Source of the DNA: Pseudopyrenochaeta lycopersici
Lineage: Eukaryota > Ascomycota > Dothideomycetes > Pleosporales > Pseudopyrenochaetaceae
Direction: 5' to 3'
NCBI GenBank assembly: GCA_003313425.1
Contig: NHZP01000020.1
Span: 124,001 to 188,000 of the forward strand
Length of the DNA: 64,000 nucleotides
How positions within the stretch are numbered: position 1 is the stretch's first letter; each line of letters starts with the position of its first letter. This document shows, piece after piece, positions 46,928 through 58,127 of the stretch. Made by a program: the position numbers and the translations under genes. The notes under the pieces were generated by a model. The model was not told the DNA's origin. It saw only the letters and a list, made by a program, of their open reading frames with translations, and ran no database searches.

Positions 46928-47767
46928 ATGACATCTCCGACTACACTCCAGTCGCAATCATTGTTAAGACCAGGGAAAAGACTGAGGCAAGTGGGGGAAG
47001 GCGAAGGACCGAGCAAGAAGCCAAAGAAGGTCAATAGCGAGATTCGAAAGCAGCAGAATAGGATAGCTTCGAGAAACTACCGTATGCTCATGTCCAGAAG
47101 GACTCACTCATCGTGAATGGCTGCTGATAGGTAGTACCACACAGGGGAGAAGCGCAAACGAAAGCTCCAGTATCTTCAACAACTGGTCAAGGACGGGCCG
47201 AGCGATCAGCAAGAACCAGAAGCATCACCTGAACAGCATGAAGTGTATGCACGCTCGCTTTCAGCAGACTACGAAACCCCAGGACCGAGTTCTTCGCCCT
47301 ATATCCTACCGTCAAGCAGTGACTTCGGGCCCATGGCCTCAAATGGCACAACCACATCCGACCCAATACTGGTCAGGAGCGACGCATCATTCGATAGCCG
47401 GCTTCTTGCAACCACACAAGCGTATACTGCGTTTGGCACAAGCTGGAATGCGCCCCTCTATTCTCCGCCGCCGCTGCCGCCTGTGAACATGTCGCCTTGG
47501 GATTTTTCACCGTGGATGCCAAGTTTGAGTTATACTTCACAGGCACCCTCTCGTTCAGAAATGCTTCAATACACTACCCCGTCAGGGCCACCGGTGTTCG
47601 CGCAAGCCCACATGCCCTCACAACAACCCCGAGATCTCCTGTCAAGTACGGATTACTATGCACTTGGCTCTTCCTATGGGTCTCAAAGCCAGTCAACCGG
47701 CGTCCCAAACGTGAGTCTGCCTATATCCTCGCCTTACTATCAGGGGCTTTACCCTGGACCGCATTGA
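46928..47767 (+). CDS. bZIP transcription factor, at least two exons, C-terminus uncertain
   Basis: Exon 1 is 46928-47081; a 63-nt intron (GTATGC donor, CACACAG acceptor) leads to exon 2 from 47145. The junction restores the basic region RKQQNRIASRNYREKRKRK, with the fungal AP-1-type N-x-x-A-S-R signature, followed by a short zipper start LQYLQQLVKD that breaks off quickly. The rest is Ser/Pro/Tyr-rich. Read straight through, exon 2 stops at 47767 (258 residues). However, a strong GTGAGT donor at 47712 and two good acceptors at 47790 and 47842 mean the last residues may differ; one alternative ends FAFDRSVHI. It binds DNA as a dimer in the nucleus by family. No target is known. Confidence 0.75.
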
Positions 47768-50227
47768 GGCACTTTAATCTTTTTATGCAGGTACATACTG
47801 CACCTTGTACCAAGGCAACGAATTCACTGACACTGTCTACAGTATTCCTTTGGCCACCAGCCCTTTGCTTTCGACCGTTCCGTCCACATCTGAGCCGTTG
47901 ATACCACCATGCCCCTTACCATACTCCAGCACGTTTGATGAGGACGGAATAGGCTATTCGAGCACGTTTTTACTATCCTCAAAGGGGGAAGAAAGAGCGA
48001 GGAGCGACCCTGGGTCAGATGGGGGCCGCGATAGGATTCGAGGAGGTTACATTCAGCTGGGCCGCATATCCGACGAATCAGAGCCAATCCCAGGAGACAT
48101 TGACAAGTGTTTCAGACAACCTTCACCTGATGCATCTCTCCAAATCCGGCATTTGAATGCGTGCCACCGGCAAGCTGACGCCAAGGAGTGCCACCCATCA
48201 ACACTGCTGCTTAGAGCTACCTGCGATCCCTCAATGTTGCTTGGAGCCACGCGTTATCAAATACGGTTCTATTCAATGAGGTAGTAGTTTGGAGGATTCG
48301 GCACTACGTTCGGTTCTCGGCATCCTCATGCATACATGATTACTTGATGCCGACGATCCATTCACTCCCTGCACGTTGAGGAAGCTTGGACTTCTGTTAC
48401 AGGACGCTATGATGTTCTGACTCAGCTGACCCCTTCTCCCGGTAAATGCGGTTTTCTGGTCGTATGCACTGCCAGTCCGTCCCTGCCGACGCTTGACAAT
48501 GACTGGTCACACTCCCCAGTCTGCAATGCTGGTAACACGATCACTAGGCTGACTTCCGCTTCATGGTCGGTTCCCTGCTCACGTAAACATATTCTATTCT
48601 ATTCGGATATCTTAGCAAGCGGAAACATCCACATCATCGTTCGAAGTTGTACCCTACCAGGGCAGTTGTTCTCAATCTTGAAATGGGATCATGTAGATGT
48701 CACAGCCATCCACCCAGGTCACCTCTAGCAAGGATTTCTCTCTCAAGGACAATCAAATATGGGTAGGGACGCCTAACACAAGTGTAGCACGGGTATGTCA
48801 GTATATAATCTCGAGATCGAAAGGCGTCCTACGGCGGCCGACCACCATTCGTCAATAATACCATGTGACCGGAGGTCATGATATCCAGCACGAGTACCTT
48901 TCAGAAATAATAAGGAAGTTAAAGACAATAAAGGCTACCATTATGTACGCTATCTTCGTCACGCCTTTTGTCACCGGCATGGCTTCGCCGCTATCGCGTG
49001 GACCTCCCCAATGAGGAGTGGCTGAGGCTAGCAGAGTACTCAGCTGGCAACTTCAATACACACCTCCAATACAAAACCCTTTGAAGAACCAGAGTGGGGG
49101 TAATTAGGAAAAAGGCTTCGTCGTTCCCTGAAGCATACGTCTCCAAGCCCCACCACTCACCGATACAAATAGTGCCCAACAAACCTGGGGAGAGTATTGA
49201 TATACCAACAGAATAGTGCAATTCTGAATACCACTCCTTCACCGCCGCCCGCACCTGAGGACCCCATTGCTGCAACCGCATACACTTTCCTATACAAGAA
49301 TAGCTGAGGATATGAACTCTCAGCTCGCTTCCCCCCACCCTGATTTATTCATAGACATAGACAAAGATATAGACAAAGATGTACAAATAGAGAAGAGAAC
49401 GATATAAGATGGAGAAAGATATAGTTCACCTACTTTGGGAGGCCAAAACAGTTTAAAGATAATCAACCAAGATACAACTAGCAATATGAATATTGATGTG
49501 GTTTATCACGTCACCTTCTATGCTCCCTGTCTATGTGTCTGGAGAAGTGTGTATCATCTGTATACCTCTACTAATCGTACAGGCCCGCTGCGTCGATTGC
49601 CAGTCGCGATATTAACCCTGAGTTAACTTCTCCGCTATTCTTTTCCAATCATCGCGCCAGCGCAAACTTTGCTCACGACCACTTCGAGCACCTCGAGTTT
49701 TGCTACCGGGAAGATGATCAGCGTGTGCTCAGTTGCTCTCGGTTTGGTCACGTTGACGGAAACACGCGCAAAAACCCAGTCCTCTACCTTCTTGACAATG
49801 TATTGCGGGCCATCTACATGGCAAAGGCGGAACAATCAACCTTGCCACAATAATTCGATCGCATAAAGGCTATTTGTATAGCTTTGACAAGTGTGCTGTT
49901 ACATGTCTTGGGTTGTTGTCTCGTCCTTCTACACTTGTGGCAACATGATGAGGAATTAAGTAAACTACCCCGGCCCCCCAAGACAAATGCGGCTACATGT
50001 GGCAGGATAATTGGATGCAAATAGTGAGTTATAAACTGTCACCTGACTTATCTGGTCCCTAAAGAAATAAGAGTTCATCCATTGGCAAACCAACAGTATA
50101 CCATTACCCAGCCCAATTCAAATGTAAAGCTTCCGCACTGTGGTATCACTTGTCCCATACGCCAAACATAACTCCATGAAAGCTTGTATCTCCATATCCA
50201 TCCCTCTTTACAGTACTATTGATATTC
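47768..50227. other. 2.5-kb intergenic region
   Basis: A plus-strand open frame at 47805-48284 continues past the bZIP gene in another phase, is Ser/Pro-rich and has no ATG start. A minus-strand frame at 49635-49829 is protein-like (QYIVKKVEDWVFARVSVNV) but has no ATG; it may be an exon relic. The remainder shows nothing beyond a short tandem repeat at 49351-49380. The last ~200 bp are the 3' end of the Galpha-like gene. Confidence 0.4.
49351..49380. repeat. Short ATAGACAAAG-type tandem repeat
   Basis: Imperfect direct copies of an ATAGACA(AAGAT) unit, about 2.5 copies, in AT-rich non-coding DNA. Confidence 0.5.
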
Positions 50228-52168
50228 TCAAGATCTTTCTGGCTCTTTACTCTGCACAGAGGTGATGATCCTTGATGCATCAGTCCCCGCCCTCTTCCTC
50301 TGAACATTGCGACTTGGGCCAAGTATGCCAGAGAGACGCATGGCTGACAGACTTCTCGAGCCCACAGTGGTCGTACTTGCATTGTAAACGTCATTCCTTG
50401 CCTTTCGCTGTTGTATATGCTGCAGCGTTTTCTTCAGCGCGGCATACAGATGTTGATTATCGCTCATGTCAAGATCGACCCAGAAAGAGTAGATGGAGAG
50501 CCGATTGCGGTTTACCTCCTTGAAGCGGCGCAAGATGTACTGGCGCGCGGAGGTCTCCGGGTCGGCTTCAGAGGGCTCGTAGTCTGGGAAGAAGGTCTCA
50601 AGTGGGGAATACTGAAGTTTCTCACGGAAGCGTGTAAAGTTGTTAAGAAGCAAAATGATGGAAGAGTTTGAGAACTTTGGTGAGTTGGCCCAGGACTCGA
50701 AGGTTGCGAAATCGTCGAGAAGCTGTGATTCTGCGGATTGACCAAGATATGGTCGGTCATAGAGAGATACATCCAAAGTATATACTAGCGAGGTTGCGCC
50801 TTCGAGCTGGTGGAACCAGCGTTTCCGGAACTGGTCGGGAATGTGACCATTGATGTTGAAGAGGTGAACATCCAGCTCATCCCAGTTGAAGCGCAACTCT
50901 TTGATACCACCTATTGATTGGTTCAGGCGAATGATATCTGCTTCGTTGGGGATGTATTCCCTGCTAGCTATTCGAGCAACCTGCTGTGCAAAGTATGGTG
51001 TATATTGCGGGAAATCGATCTCGAAGTTCCGAATGTACAGGGTAGAGAATTCGGGACATGACCAAATGTTGTTGACTGCCTGGACAGCGTCAGGTGTGAT
51101 GCGTTGCATATCTACTGTTTCCACCTCGTGAAGGAGGACTGCAAAGTCCCGGTTCAGCTCACTAGGGAGGGGAACACCAGTGTCCTTCAGAAGATCGATA
51201 ATAGAGTGGATGAGGAGGCGAATAGTTGAGCGCACAGCGTGACGGTAAGCCATGCGCTCTTCGCTTGGGTAGTAGCCTTCAGCATAAAGCACCTTTATTT
51301 GGTGCATGATAAGCTCTTTGCCGCTGTTGATCTGGCCCATAAGGACCAGCTTTGTTTCTCGGCGGAGGGTTGTGGCTTCTTCTGCAAGTGCTCGGTCGAT
51401 AGCTTCGGAGCGAATGGCTGCTGCAGCAGTTTCGTACTCTTCTCCAGTAGGGGTCTCACTTCGATGCGGGCTCCTTCGCATGAGTTTCATGTAGAACATG
51501 AATCTGAACCATTGAATCATCCTAGATACTTGTGTGAGGAATCCGATACAATTTCCATTCCAGCGGGAAGATCTTGCCAGCGTTTTGAGGTTTGAAGTGT
51601 CTTCTTTCCTGATTTGGCGGCTTTTGTGGAGAAGAATCTTGCGCTGCGCTGACGCATGACTGTATTGTATTAGAACTACCAGAGAAAGCACATGTATAAA
51701 AATCGCAAACAGAATAGCTCACCATTTGCACGCGGCGAGGAGTAGAGTAACAGCATCGTTTTGTCGCTGTGCAACCTTCCGCAGACGCTCCATCGACCTG
51801 CTACCGACCGCATATTTCAGTTTAATGGCAAAGTCCAAAGAATCATGATCTGGTTGCTTGAGTCGCGAGATCAAGATGTCCAGGTGTCGCACTAGCAGCC
51901 CGCAAGACGCCATCAAGACATCGAGATCGGAGAGAAGTTGAGGGTGCAGGTCATCGACAGCATAATTCAGCCAATCCTGCATGCTGCCCAGATTCGATTT
52001 CAGTGCAGTCAGTTGCGCGATCAAATTGATTGACGTCCCATTGCTGCTCTTCCATCGATTGTGGATCTGTCGCAACCCGTCGATGCCTTGTCGCAAACGG
52101 TCTCGGTTGGTTCCGACAGCGCTAACCAGCGCGTACACCTTCTTCTCATCCGGAGGCGTGTCTGCCAT
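50228..52168 (-). CDS. Galpha-like pseudo-GTPase with helical N-terminal domain, two exons
   Basis: Minus-strand exons 51723-52168 and 50228-51659 give 625 residues; the 63-nt intron has a GTGAGC donor and an AATACAG acceptor. Residues 1-149 form an all-helical, Leu-rich domain (LIAQLTALKSNLGSMQDWLN) resembling the N-terminal domains of fungal STAND/NLR-type proteins. Residues ~215-570 follow a Galpha layout, but the functional sites are altered. The P-loop reads GQINSGKE at 257-264, with Glu in place of the Mg-binding Ser/Thr. The switch I Arg and Thr correspond to N395 and I398. Switch II DxGGQ is NINGH at 417-421. NKxD is NNFT at 488-491. The TCAT loop is absent and there is no N-terminal myristoylation site. 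It probably cannot hydrolyse GTP and may act as a scaffold. ATG 52168 is used; the upstream frame has only TTG. Confidence 0.85.
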
Positions 52169-53007
52169 GTCAGGCTTCGCAGATTGCAATGATTGAGTCA
52201 GGTCGCGGCGGACCGCATGAGCGGGCAGTTAAGAGGGAGTAGCAGTGGGATCTGCGAACCTAGAGGACTTTGCTCTGTGCATAGCCCCTCGCGAGCGTCC
52301 GAGCACGCTGGGATTAAAGTTGGCGCTTGGGTGTGATTGTCACGGGATAGGCGCTGACTGCCCAGGGCAGCGGATGCCAATAGCTTGTGCAAATAAGCAC
52401 CGAAAAGCTGCGTTCCGCTTGTGATGTGCAATCTACATGGAGCAGGCTGCATCTGTTTGCGACTAAGAAGATAGACGCCGTAGACTGGTGACGCCGGCCA
52501 TGGGGAGTCATTCATCGCTGTGCAAAGAGTGTCAGGGCGACATTGACATGGTGCATTTTAGAGGAGCATGGGCGCGTCGATCTCGGGGTAGCGTGCGCCT
52601 ATGAGGCGTTCTGCCTCGTGGAGGAACCGAGAGCTAATTCCGGCTGCATGCCCGCAATGCCCGAGAGGCGCGCCACAACACGCGATGCGAAATGAGGCCC
52701 GGAAACATTTGTGAATGTAAGTCCTGCAATGATGGCTCCATATTTCAATGACGCAAAGAGATGTTCAAAGCTGCACCTTCCTCGTATGCTCTGACTGGTA
52801 CCTGCCTCCTGGTCGACATGTGGCCAATGCGGGACGCCACAATCCTAGAACCTTCTGTCATCATCGAAGAGTCACTCATTTTTCAGTCCACAGCCACTAT
52901 GGCAAGTATATACCTTTCCAGCGTCCTAGAATAGTAGATACTAGGACACAAACACACAATTCATCTCCGTATTATTTGCGATAACGCTGAATCATTTTGC
53001 ACCCATT
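52169..53007. other. Divergent promoter region, Galpha-like/F-box-WD40 genes
   Basis: An 839-bp spacer between two divergently transcribed genes; it must hold both promoters. No coding signal. No binding site is claimed. Confidence 0.5.
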
Positions 53008-55005
53008 ATGGCAGCCCTTGGTGCGCTGCCAAATGAAATTCTCTCTTTGGTCACCAGCCATCTGGACCGTCCGAGAGATCTCTTGTACCTTTCTCTGACT
53101 AGCCGTCGACTGTCTGAATTCATCAGGCTGGATGGATGGAAGTCGTTTCTCAAGGGCCGCTTCGGCCTCAGTGGCTTAGAATCGGACGCTCGGAATTCAG
53201 TGCACGGCCTGACTACCCTCTATCGTAACTGGGATCGCAAAGGCTTGGTCGCAAGATATCTAGAGCCCTCTGTTTATACCATGAGGCTTAACAACTGGCA
53301 GCCTAGAAGATGGAGGAGTCCACAAGGCCAGACAATGGGCTATCAACCTAGCATCGACAGCTATGAAGAGACGTATGGAGGCTGGGGTGAGCGACGAGAG
53401 GTCCTGGCCTGGTCTGCTGGCACACAGATTGTTATGAGAGTGAAAGCAACAGGATCAAAGGTGCAAAAGATGTGGAAACAAGAGCAGGGATGCGAACCAA
53501 GCCCTAACCAAGCGTGGGCCTTCGACAGTTTCCGGCACCTAAATTCTTGGTATACGTACCAAATACCGAATAGTTTCGAAGGTCGGGATGATATCACGAA
53601 TTTAAAACTGCTCCGCCCGCATCAGAGGACCATGGATTTTGAAGGCATCATGTTTGGGACCGCATCAGGCCAACTTTCACTACTGAGCATGACTTCTGAA
53701 CATGATGGAGGCGAAACCCAGGTACAGCAATACAACACCGGCCTGCGATCTGTTGGATCAATCTCAATATCTTCGTCTAGCTCGCCGATGCTAGCTGCTA
53801 CATTGGGAGACACGTCATTATCCCTGTATCCAATTGGTCGCAACGATACGACTATAGATCCCATCGACCCACTTACCCAAGTAACTCCAACAGTCCGAGG
53901 AGCTCGACACGGCCGGTTATGGTCGTGCAGCTTTCTCTCAAGTAATAAAGTGGCCGCTGGACTTGGTCCGTCCTACGAACCCATTCAGGTATTCGAGATC
54001 ACACCGTATGGCTTCTTATCCGAACCGCTCCGCACATTCAACTTAGACTCTAAGTTTTGGCAGGGCTCGAGAACTGACCTGAATGTGCAGCGTAGTACTA
54101 CAGTCTATCCCATCTTACCAATACCAACCACTACGCAAGACGGATCGGAAGCTGCCCATATCTTCCTCTCTGGTTCCTATGATGGCATTGTCAGGCTGCA
54201 CGATCTGCGCTCACCGCGTGGGTTTGAGACAATGTTTTGGGACCCGACGAATGACTCTTCAATTTATTCGCTCGCAGCACAAGGGCTCGAGCGCATTGTA
54301 GCTGGCGTCTCAATGCACAGCATGATTAAAGTGTTTGATCTCCGTGTCTCGGGATCGCTTGCCTACCACACCATTTCGAAGCCCTCCAAGCCGAAGAGCC
54401 AATCTACTGGTCAAGAATTTGCTTCAAATGCTATTGCCAATGACAGTAAAAACAGCGCTTCAGCTATAACTGGAGGTTGGAATCTCTACCTCAACCCGAG
54501 AGCTCCGCCGAAACGAAATGCCTATCGAGGCAATTACTGGCGCCGAGAAGACTCGCCAGTCTATAGCCTTTCCATTCCATCACCTACATCACAGAATATA
54601 TATGCTGGCCTCGAAGGATTCGTACAGAGCCTGACGTTCCACGGCATCGCTGACCAACACCCCGATACGCTGCTCTCACAGTCACTTACTCGGTTTACGG
54701 ACAGTGGGTCTGTCGACATCAAATCATCTTATAACCCACAAGGTGATGTTTTGAACCTGGGGATGTACGAACAAGGAAGCGAAGAAGGACTGGGTATGCA
54801 ACTATTAGTGCAGGATGGTGTTGCCTCAGGCGTGGTCAAGAACAAAGAGCAAAAGGACCGTGCAAGGGCGAGAGGTTTGGATGAACGGTGGAGGGATCTT
54901 CGCGACGATGCTGACAGGTGGACTAGGGGACAGGCCGTCCCACAAGCATCTCGGAGAGGCCATGGCCGTGGACGAGGTGGGAGAGGCAGGGGTAGAGGCG
55001 GATAA
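53008..55005 (+). CDS. F-box and WD40-repeat protein with RG-rich tail
   Basis: A single exon of 665 residues. The N-terminus ALGALPNEILSLVTSHLD is an F-box, the Skp1-binding motif of SCF ubiquitin ligases. The middle, ~170-560, carries degenerate WD40-type blades. The clearest ends are SGSYDGIVRLHDLRS and SMIKVFDLRVSG; others are too divergent to count safely. The last ~25 residues are an RG/GRG-rich stretch (GHGRGRGGRGRGRGG), usually an RNA-binding or Arg-methylated tail. Such proteins deliver substrates to SCF for ubiquitination; the substrate is unknown. The RG tail is unusual for an F-box/WD40 protein. The ATG is the first in frame after the promoter region, and no intron is needed. Confidence 0.87.
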   Translation: MAALGALPNEILSLVTSHLDRPRDLLYLSLTSRRLSEFIRLDGWKSFLKGRFGLSGLESDARNSVHGLTTLYRNWDRKGLVARYLEPSVYTMRLNNWQPRRWRSPQGQTMGYQPSIDSYEETYGGWGERREVLAWSAGTQIVMRVKATGSKVQKMWKQEQGCEPSPNQAWAFDSFRHLNSWYTYQIPNSFEGRDDITNLKLLRPHQRTMDFEGIMFGTASGQLSLLSMTSEHDGGETQVQQYNTGLRSVGSISISSSSSPMLAATLGDTSLSLYPIGRNDTTIDPIDPLTQVTPTVRGARHGRLWSCSFLSSNKVAAGLGPSYEPIQVFEITPYGFLSEPLRTFNLDSKFWQGSRTDLNVQRSTTVYPILPIPTTTQDGSEAAHIFLSGSYDGIVRLHDLRSPRGFETMFWDPTNDSSIYSLAAQGLERIVAGVSMHSMIKVFDLRVSGSLAYHTISKPSKPKSQSTGQEFASNAIANDSKNSASAITGGWNLYLNPRAPPKRNAYRGNYWRREDSPVYSLSIPSPTSQNIYAGLEGFVQSLTFHGIADQHPDTLLSQSLTRFTDSGSVDIKSSYNPQGDVLNLGMYEQGSEEGLGMQLLVQDGVASGVVKNKEQKDRARARGLDERWRDLRDDADRWTRGQAVPQASRRGHGRGRGGRGRGRGG

Positions 55006-55355
55006 TTGCATGGGTTTACGATCTGAAATTCAAGCATGGGAAGGTTTACTACATTGGTAGTCTGATGCATGCAACATACTTTGAGACTTTGCATGGCTGT
55101 TATAGGAGTTCCGTCCGACAATCTGTATTGCGATGGCACTTCATGATGCCACGATAATACAGTTCACAACTGCGGTCACAAACCTTTGCTCAAAAGCGTT
55201 AGATCATGGCGTGTTCTTGAACGGCCGCCTTTGTTAGCCCTTGATATGTCTTTGCTCAATGTTGTCACCAAAGTCACACCCTCCCGGGTCATCTTTGAAC
55301 ACGCATAATTATGATAATATGTTGAATAAAATACTTTAGCATATACATGCATGCA
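55006..55355. other. Short convergent intergenic region
   Basis: A 350-bp spacer holding the 3' ends of the WD40 gene and the convergent 7TM gene. Nothing else seen. Confidence 0.45.
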
Positions 55356-56411
55356 TCATCTTGAATCCATATATTGTCGTGTCATGATGAATTCCGAACA
55401 CCTCAGTGTCTTCGACTCTCGAGATCTCTGAGACTCCAGATCCAGTGTCGGGGACGGCGTTGGTAGCATTAATTCAACCACTGCAGGGTACTCCTCCTTT
55501 CTAGTTTTGAATTGGTCCAGCTCAGGTTCAGGCGTGGCTGCGAAGGAGAAGGACGGGATACCGGGTACACCCATTTTCGACAGCTCCACAAGCTGATTCA
55601 GCACCACGAATTCTAACTCCAGTTTTACCGAGTAGATGAATGAGTGAATGAATAGCTTCAGCTGTAGGTACCCCGCAAAATCAATTACAATGAGCGCAAT
55701 GTCGATTGCAATGATGATGATCTGGACGAACAGAAGCAAGAACATGGCCCTTCGCGTTTTGTCCCGCTGCGCAAATCGACTTTTCAGATAATTGTATGCC
55801 GCCCGCACATAGAAGAACGAGATGATAGTTTCCTGTGCAGAAAACATGACTATCTGAACCCTTTCAAAGGGGTCATGTACACGCTGCCAGGCAGGTATCC
55901 TTTTTCCCTGGGCGGTGTCTCGCTCCCTTGCGATTCCAGCGGACAGCGTGGTCATCGCGATATGCCAGACAATTCCGTTGAACACAATCATCGCAAGCAC
56001 GAATCTTCGCGTCCGTTGGTTCTCAAGAATGACATTCAATCTCGAGTACAACACCATGGAAAATCCTGTGACCATGGCAACCCAGCCAGATTGGGCGAGA
56101 ACGAGATTAAGTATCCATGGGCATCGAGGAGCAAGGAACGCGGTCAGGAGACCAATCTGGCGTATAGATAGGCCCCAAGATGTAGTAAGGAGGGACCAGA
56201 AATAAAGCCCTGATCTCCGCTTGAGTGTTGTCAACAGTCGGATGGTGAGGGGTACGGTGGACCAGACAGCCACGGCAGCGAAGGCGACGAAGACCCTGGT
56301 AACTTTTAAGCATGATTGAAGCGGATAGAGGTGGAGCAACTAACAGTACTATGCTAGAATCGGAGCCTGGCCTTACAAACTTTGTGTTGGCCATGGTGAG
56401 GAGGTTATCAT
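55356..56411 (-). CDS. Seven-helix fungal membrane protein (DUF7703-like), two exons
   Basis: Minus-strand exons 56377-56411 and 55356-56295 encode 324 residues with an 81-nt intron (GTAAGG donor, TTACCAG acceptor). Exon 1 starts at the ATG at 56411 (MITSSPWPTQS); a nearer ATG in another frame (MANTKF) does not keep phase. Seven hydrophobic helices are visible at about 13-33, 41-66, 72-98, 109-131, 155-179, 192-218 and 221-247, followed by a ~75-residue cytosolic-type tail rich in Pro, Glu and Ser. The GLYFWSLL motif after helix 1 and the overall layout match a fungal 7TM group of unknown function that I associate with DUF7703. The helix count matches a G-protein-coupled receptor, but no class signature is visible. 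Ligand and partner are unknown. Confidence 0.8.
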
Positions 56412-58127
56412 TTACTTCTGGCCGTTCAAGCTAGGATTGATTTTCTTGGCGATGTTATGACAATGATCTTATTTGACCCGGGACTTGATTTACTGAAGCT
56501 GACGAAGACGCATACAATGGGGCTCAATTCGAACAACCCAGGCCGCATATATTATAACCACCTTGCGAGTCCCATCAGGCCTCCACCATGACCCTCGTGG
56601 AGTCCACCAAGCCTTTCTCGCGAATATAGTCTCAAATCGTTAGATAGTCTGCTTCTATTCCGAGAGTCAGGCTAGTAGAGTATGTCATGTCTCTATCTTG
56701 TCCAGCAAAGTTTTTACCTTTCTAGCGATGAATGAATTTAGAGCAGCTTCGCATACAAGCAAGCGTCACATATCCAGACACCGCTCAATTTGATGTAGTA
56801 AAACTAAGATGCACTTGCTCTGCACGCAAGCTGTAATTAGAAGATCGTGCAGATTCAATTGTGCTGACTTGCGTGAAGATGCCATTACTCAGCGTGTTCC
56901 AACCACGATTGGTTTAGATCGCATATGTGGGATCCACAATGTATGTGTTTTGCTTTTTTTTGACTACGTAGCACAGTGAGCCGGATCTTTTCAAGCAGCA
57001 TCACACAGCAAAATTGAAAACTACCTACTGTCGGAGGGTTCGTGTTGAGGAGAGACTAAATAGAAGCCATGATTTCCCAGACTGAAAACGTAAATGGCGG
57101 AGTGAGACGTCCGAGCGAAAAGTCTTAGACCAAAAATCCAGGGTTCTGAGCTATAAGTAATCGGTTCATAGATATCTCCGTCCCTCTTTTTCTTCCCTGC
57201 ACTATTCTAGTCGGCGCTTTGGGGTATAGACGCAATGCTCTTGACCAGGTGCTTTTCTGCATCGTCTGATGATACACATGCGAGCACGAATATGCTGTTG
57301 TAGAGCAATACTTACATCGCCATGAATATGCCATCCCTGGACGGTGTTGAGATCTCACTTAAGGTCTCACACCTACTATATTATTATCTTATATGCGCTG
57401 TGATACTGTCAAACTTGGATATGCGGGATATGGCTCAACAGAAGGGCCAGGCTATTCCCTAGTTCTAATGACATTTGACCTTGATGCATACCCGGTGTAT
57501 GTGCCGGAAGGAGAGAACTCAGCACGTTGTTATATCTTGAAAACGAATGAGCGAATGTTGTAGATTCATTCATCTCTCGCCTTTGAACCCTCGGCCAACA
57601 AAAGCAACGATGTTTCACACCGATCATTGCCTAAAAGAAACTCAAAATTGCCTACAGAAACAGTGGCTTGCAAGAGTGTAAATTGAGCGTTGTGGTGTGA
57701 CCCCTCACAAGCATGAAGAGATGAGTCATCGCTAGGCTGCCGGAGACCCTGCAATCTTGCCTTTTGCGTCGAGGCCGCCAATCTTGCTGGATTCAGTGGC
57801 TCGCTTTTCTCGCTTTTCAGGCAGCACTGTACTTTTCACGTGAGTTCGCGACGCCTCCTTGAGTAATCAGACGCGAACCCCTCTTTCAGCGCGACTTGGC
57901 TGTTGCAAATCGTCTCGGCGACGGAAGCACACACAGAGATATAAACTTCAGCTTTATCTATTTCCTGACGATACAATTCAAGTTCATTTCGACTTGGTAC
58001 GAAATTGACCAGCATATCCAACATTACCACGTGAGTACAGCACTAGCAGCCTGTGCTTAAACCTAATGCATTGGACTCTGACCACCAGTAGTGCTCTGAA
58101 ACATCCAATTCATTAGTACATTTGACA
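56412..58127. other. 1.7-kb AT-rich intergenic region
   Basis: No firm gene. A minus-strand frame at 57836-58024 from an ATG gives 62 residues (ELELYRQEIDKAEVYISVCA) that read like natural protein; no family is recognised and it overlaps the promoter of the PhnB-like gene. The rest consists of short frames. The left part holds the promoter of the 7TM gene. Confidence 0.4.

Noticed and set aside
47805..48284. Ser/Pro-rich plus-strand frame after the bZIP gene as its C-terminal exon
   Set aside because: No donor near the end of the bZIP frame gives the phase needed to enter it, and it has no ATG of its own.
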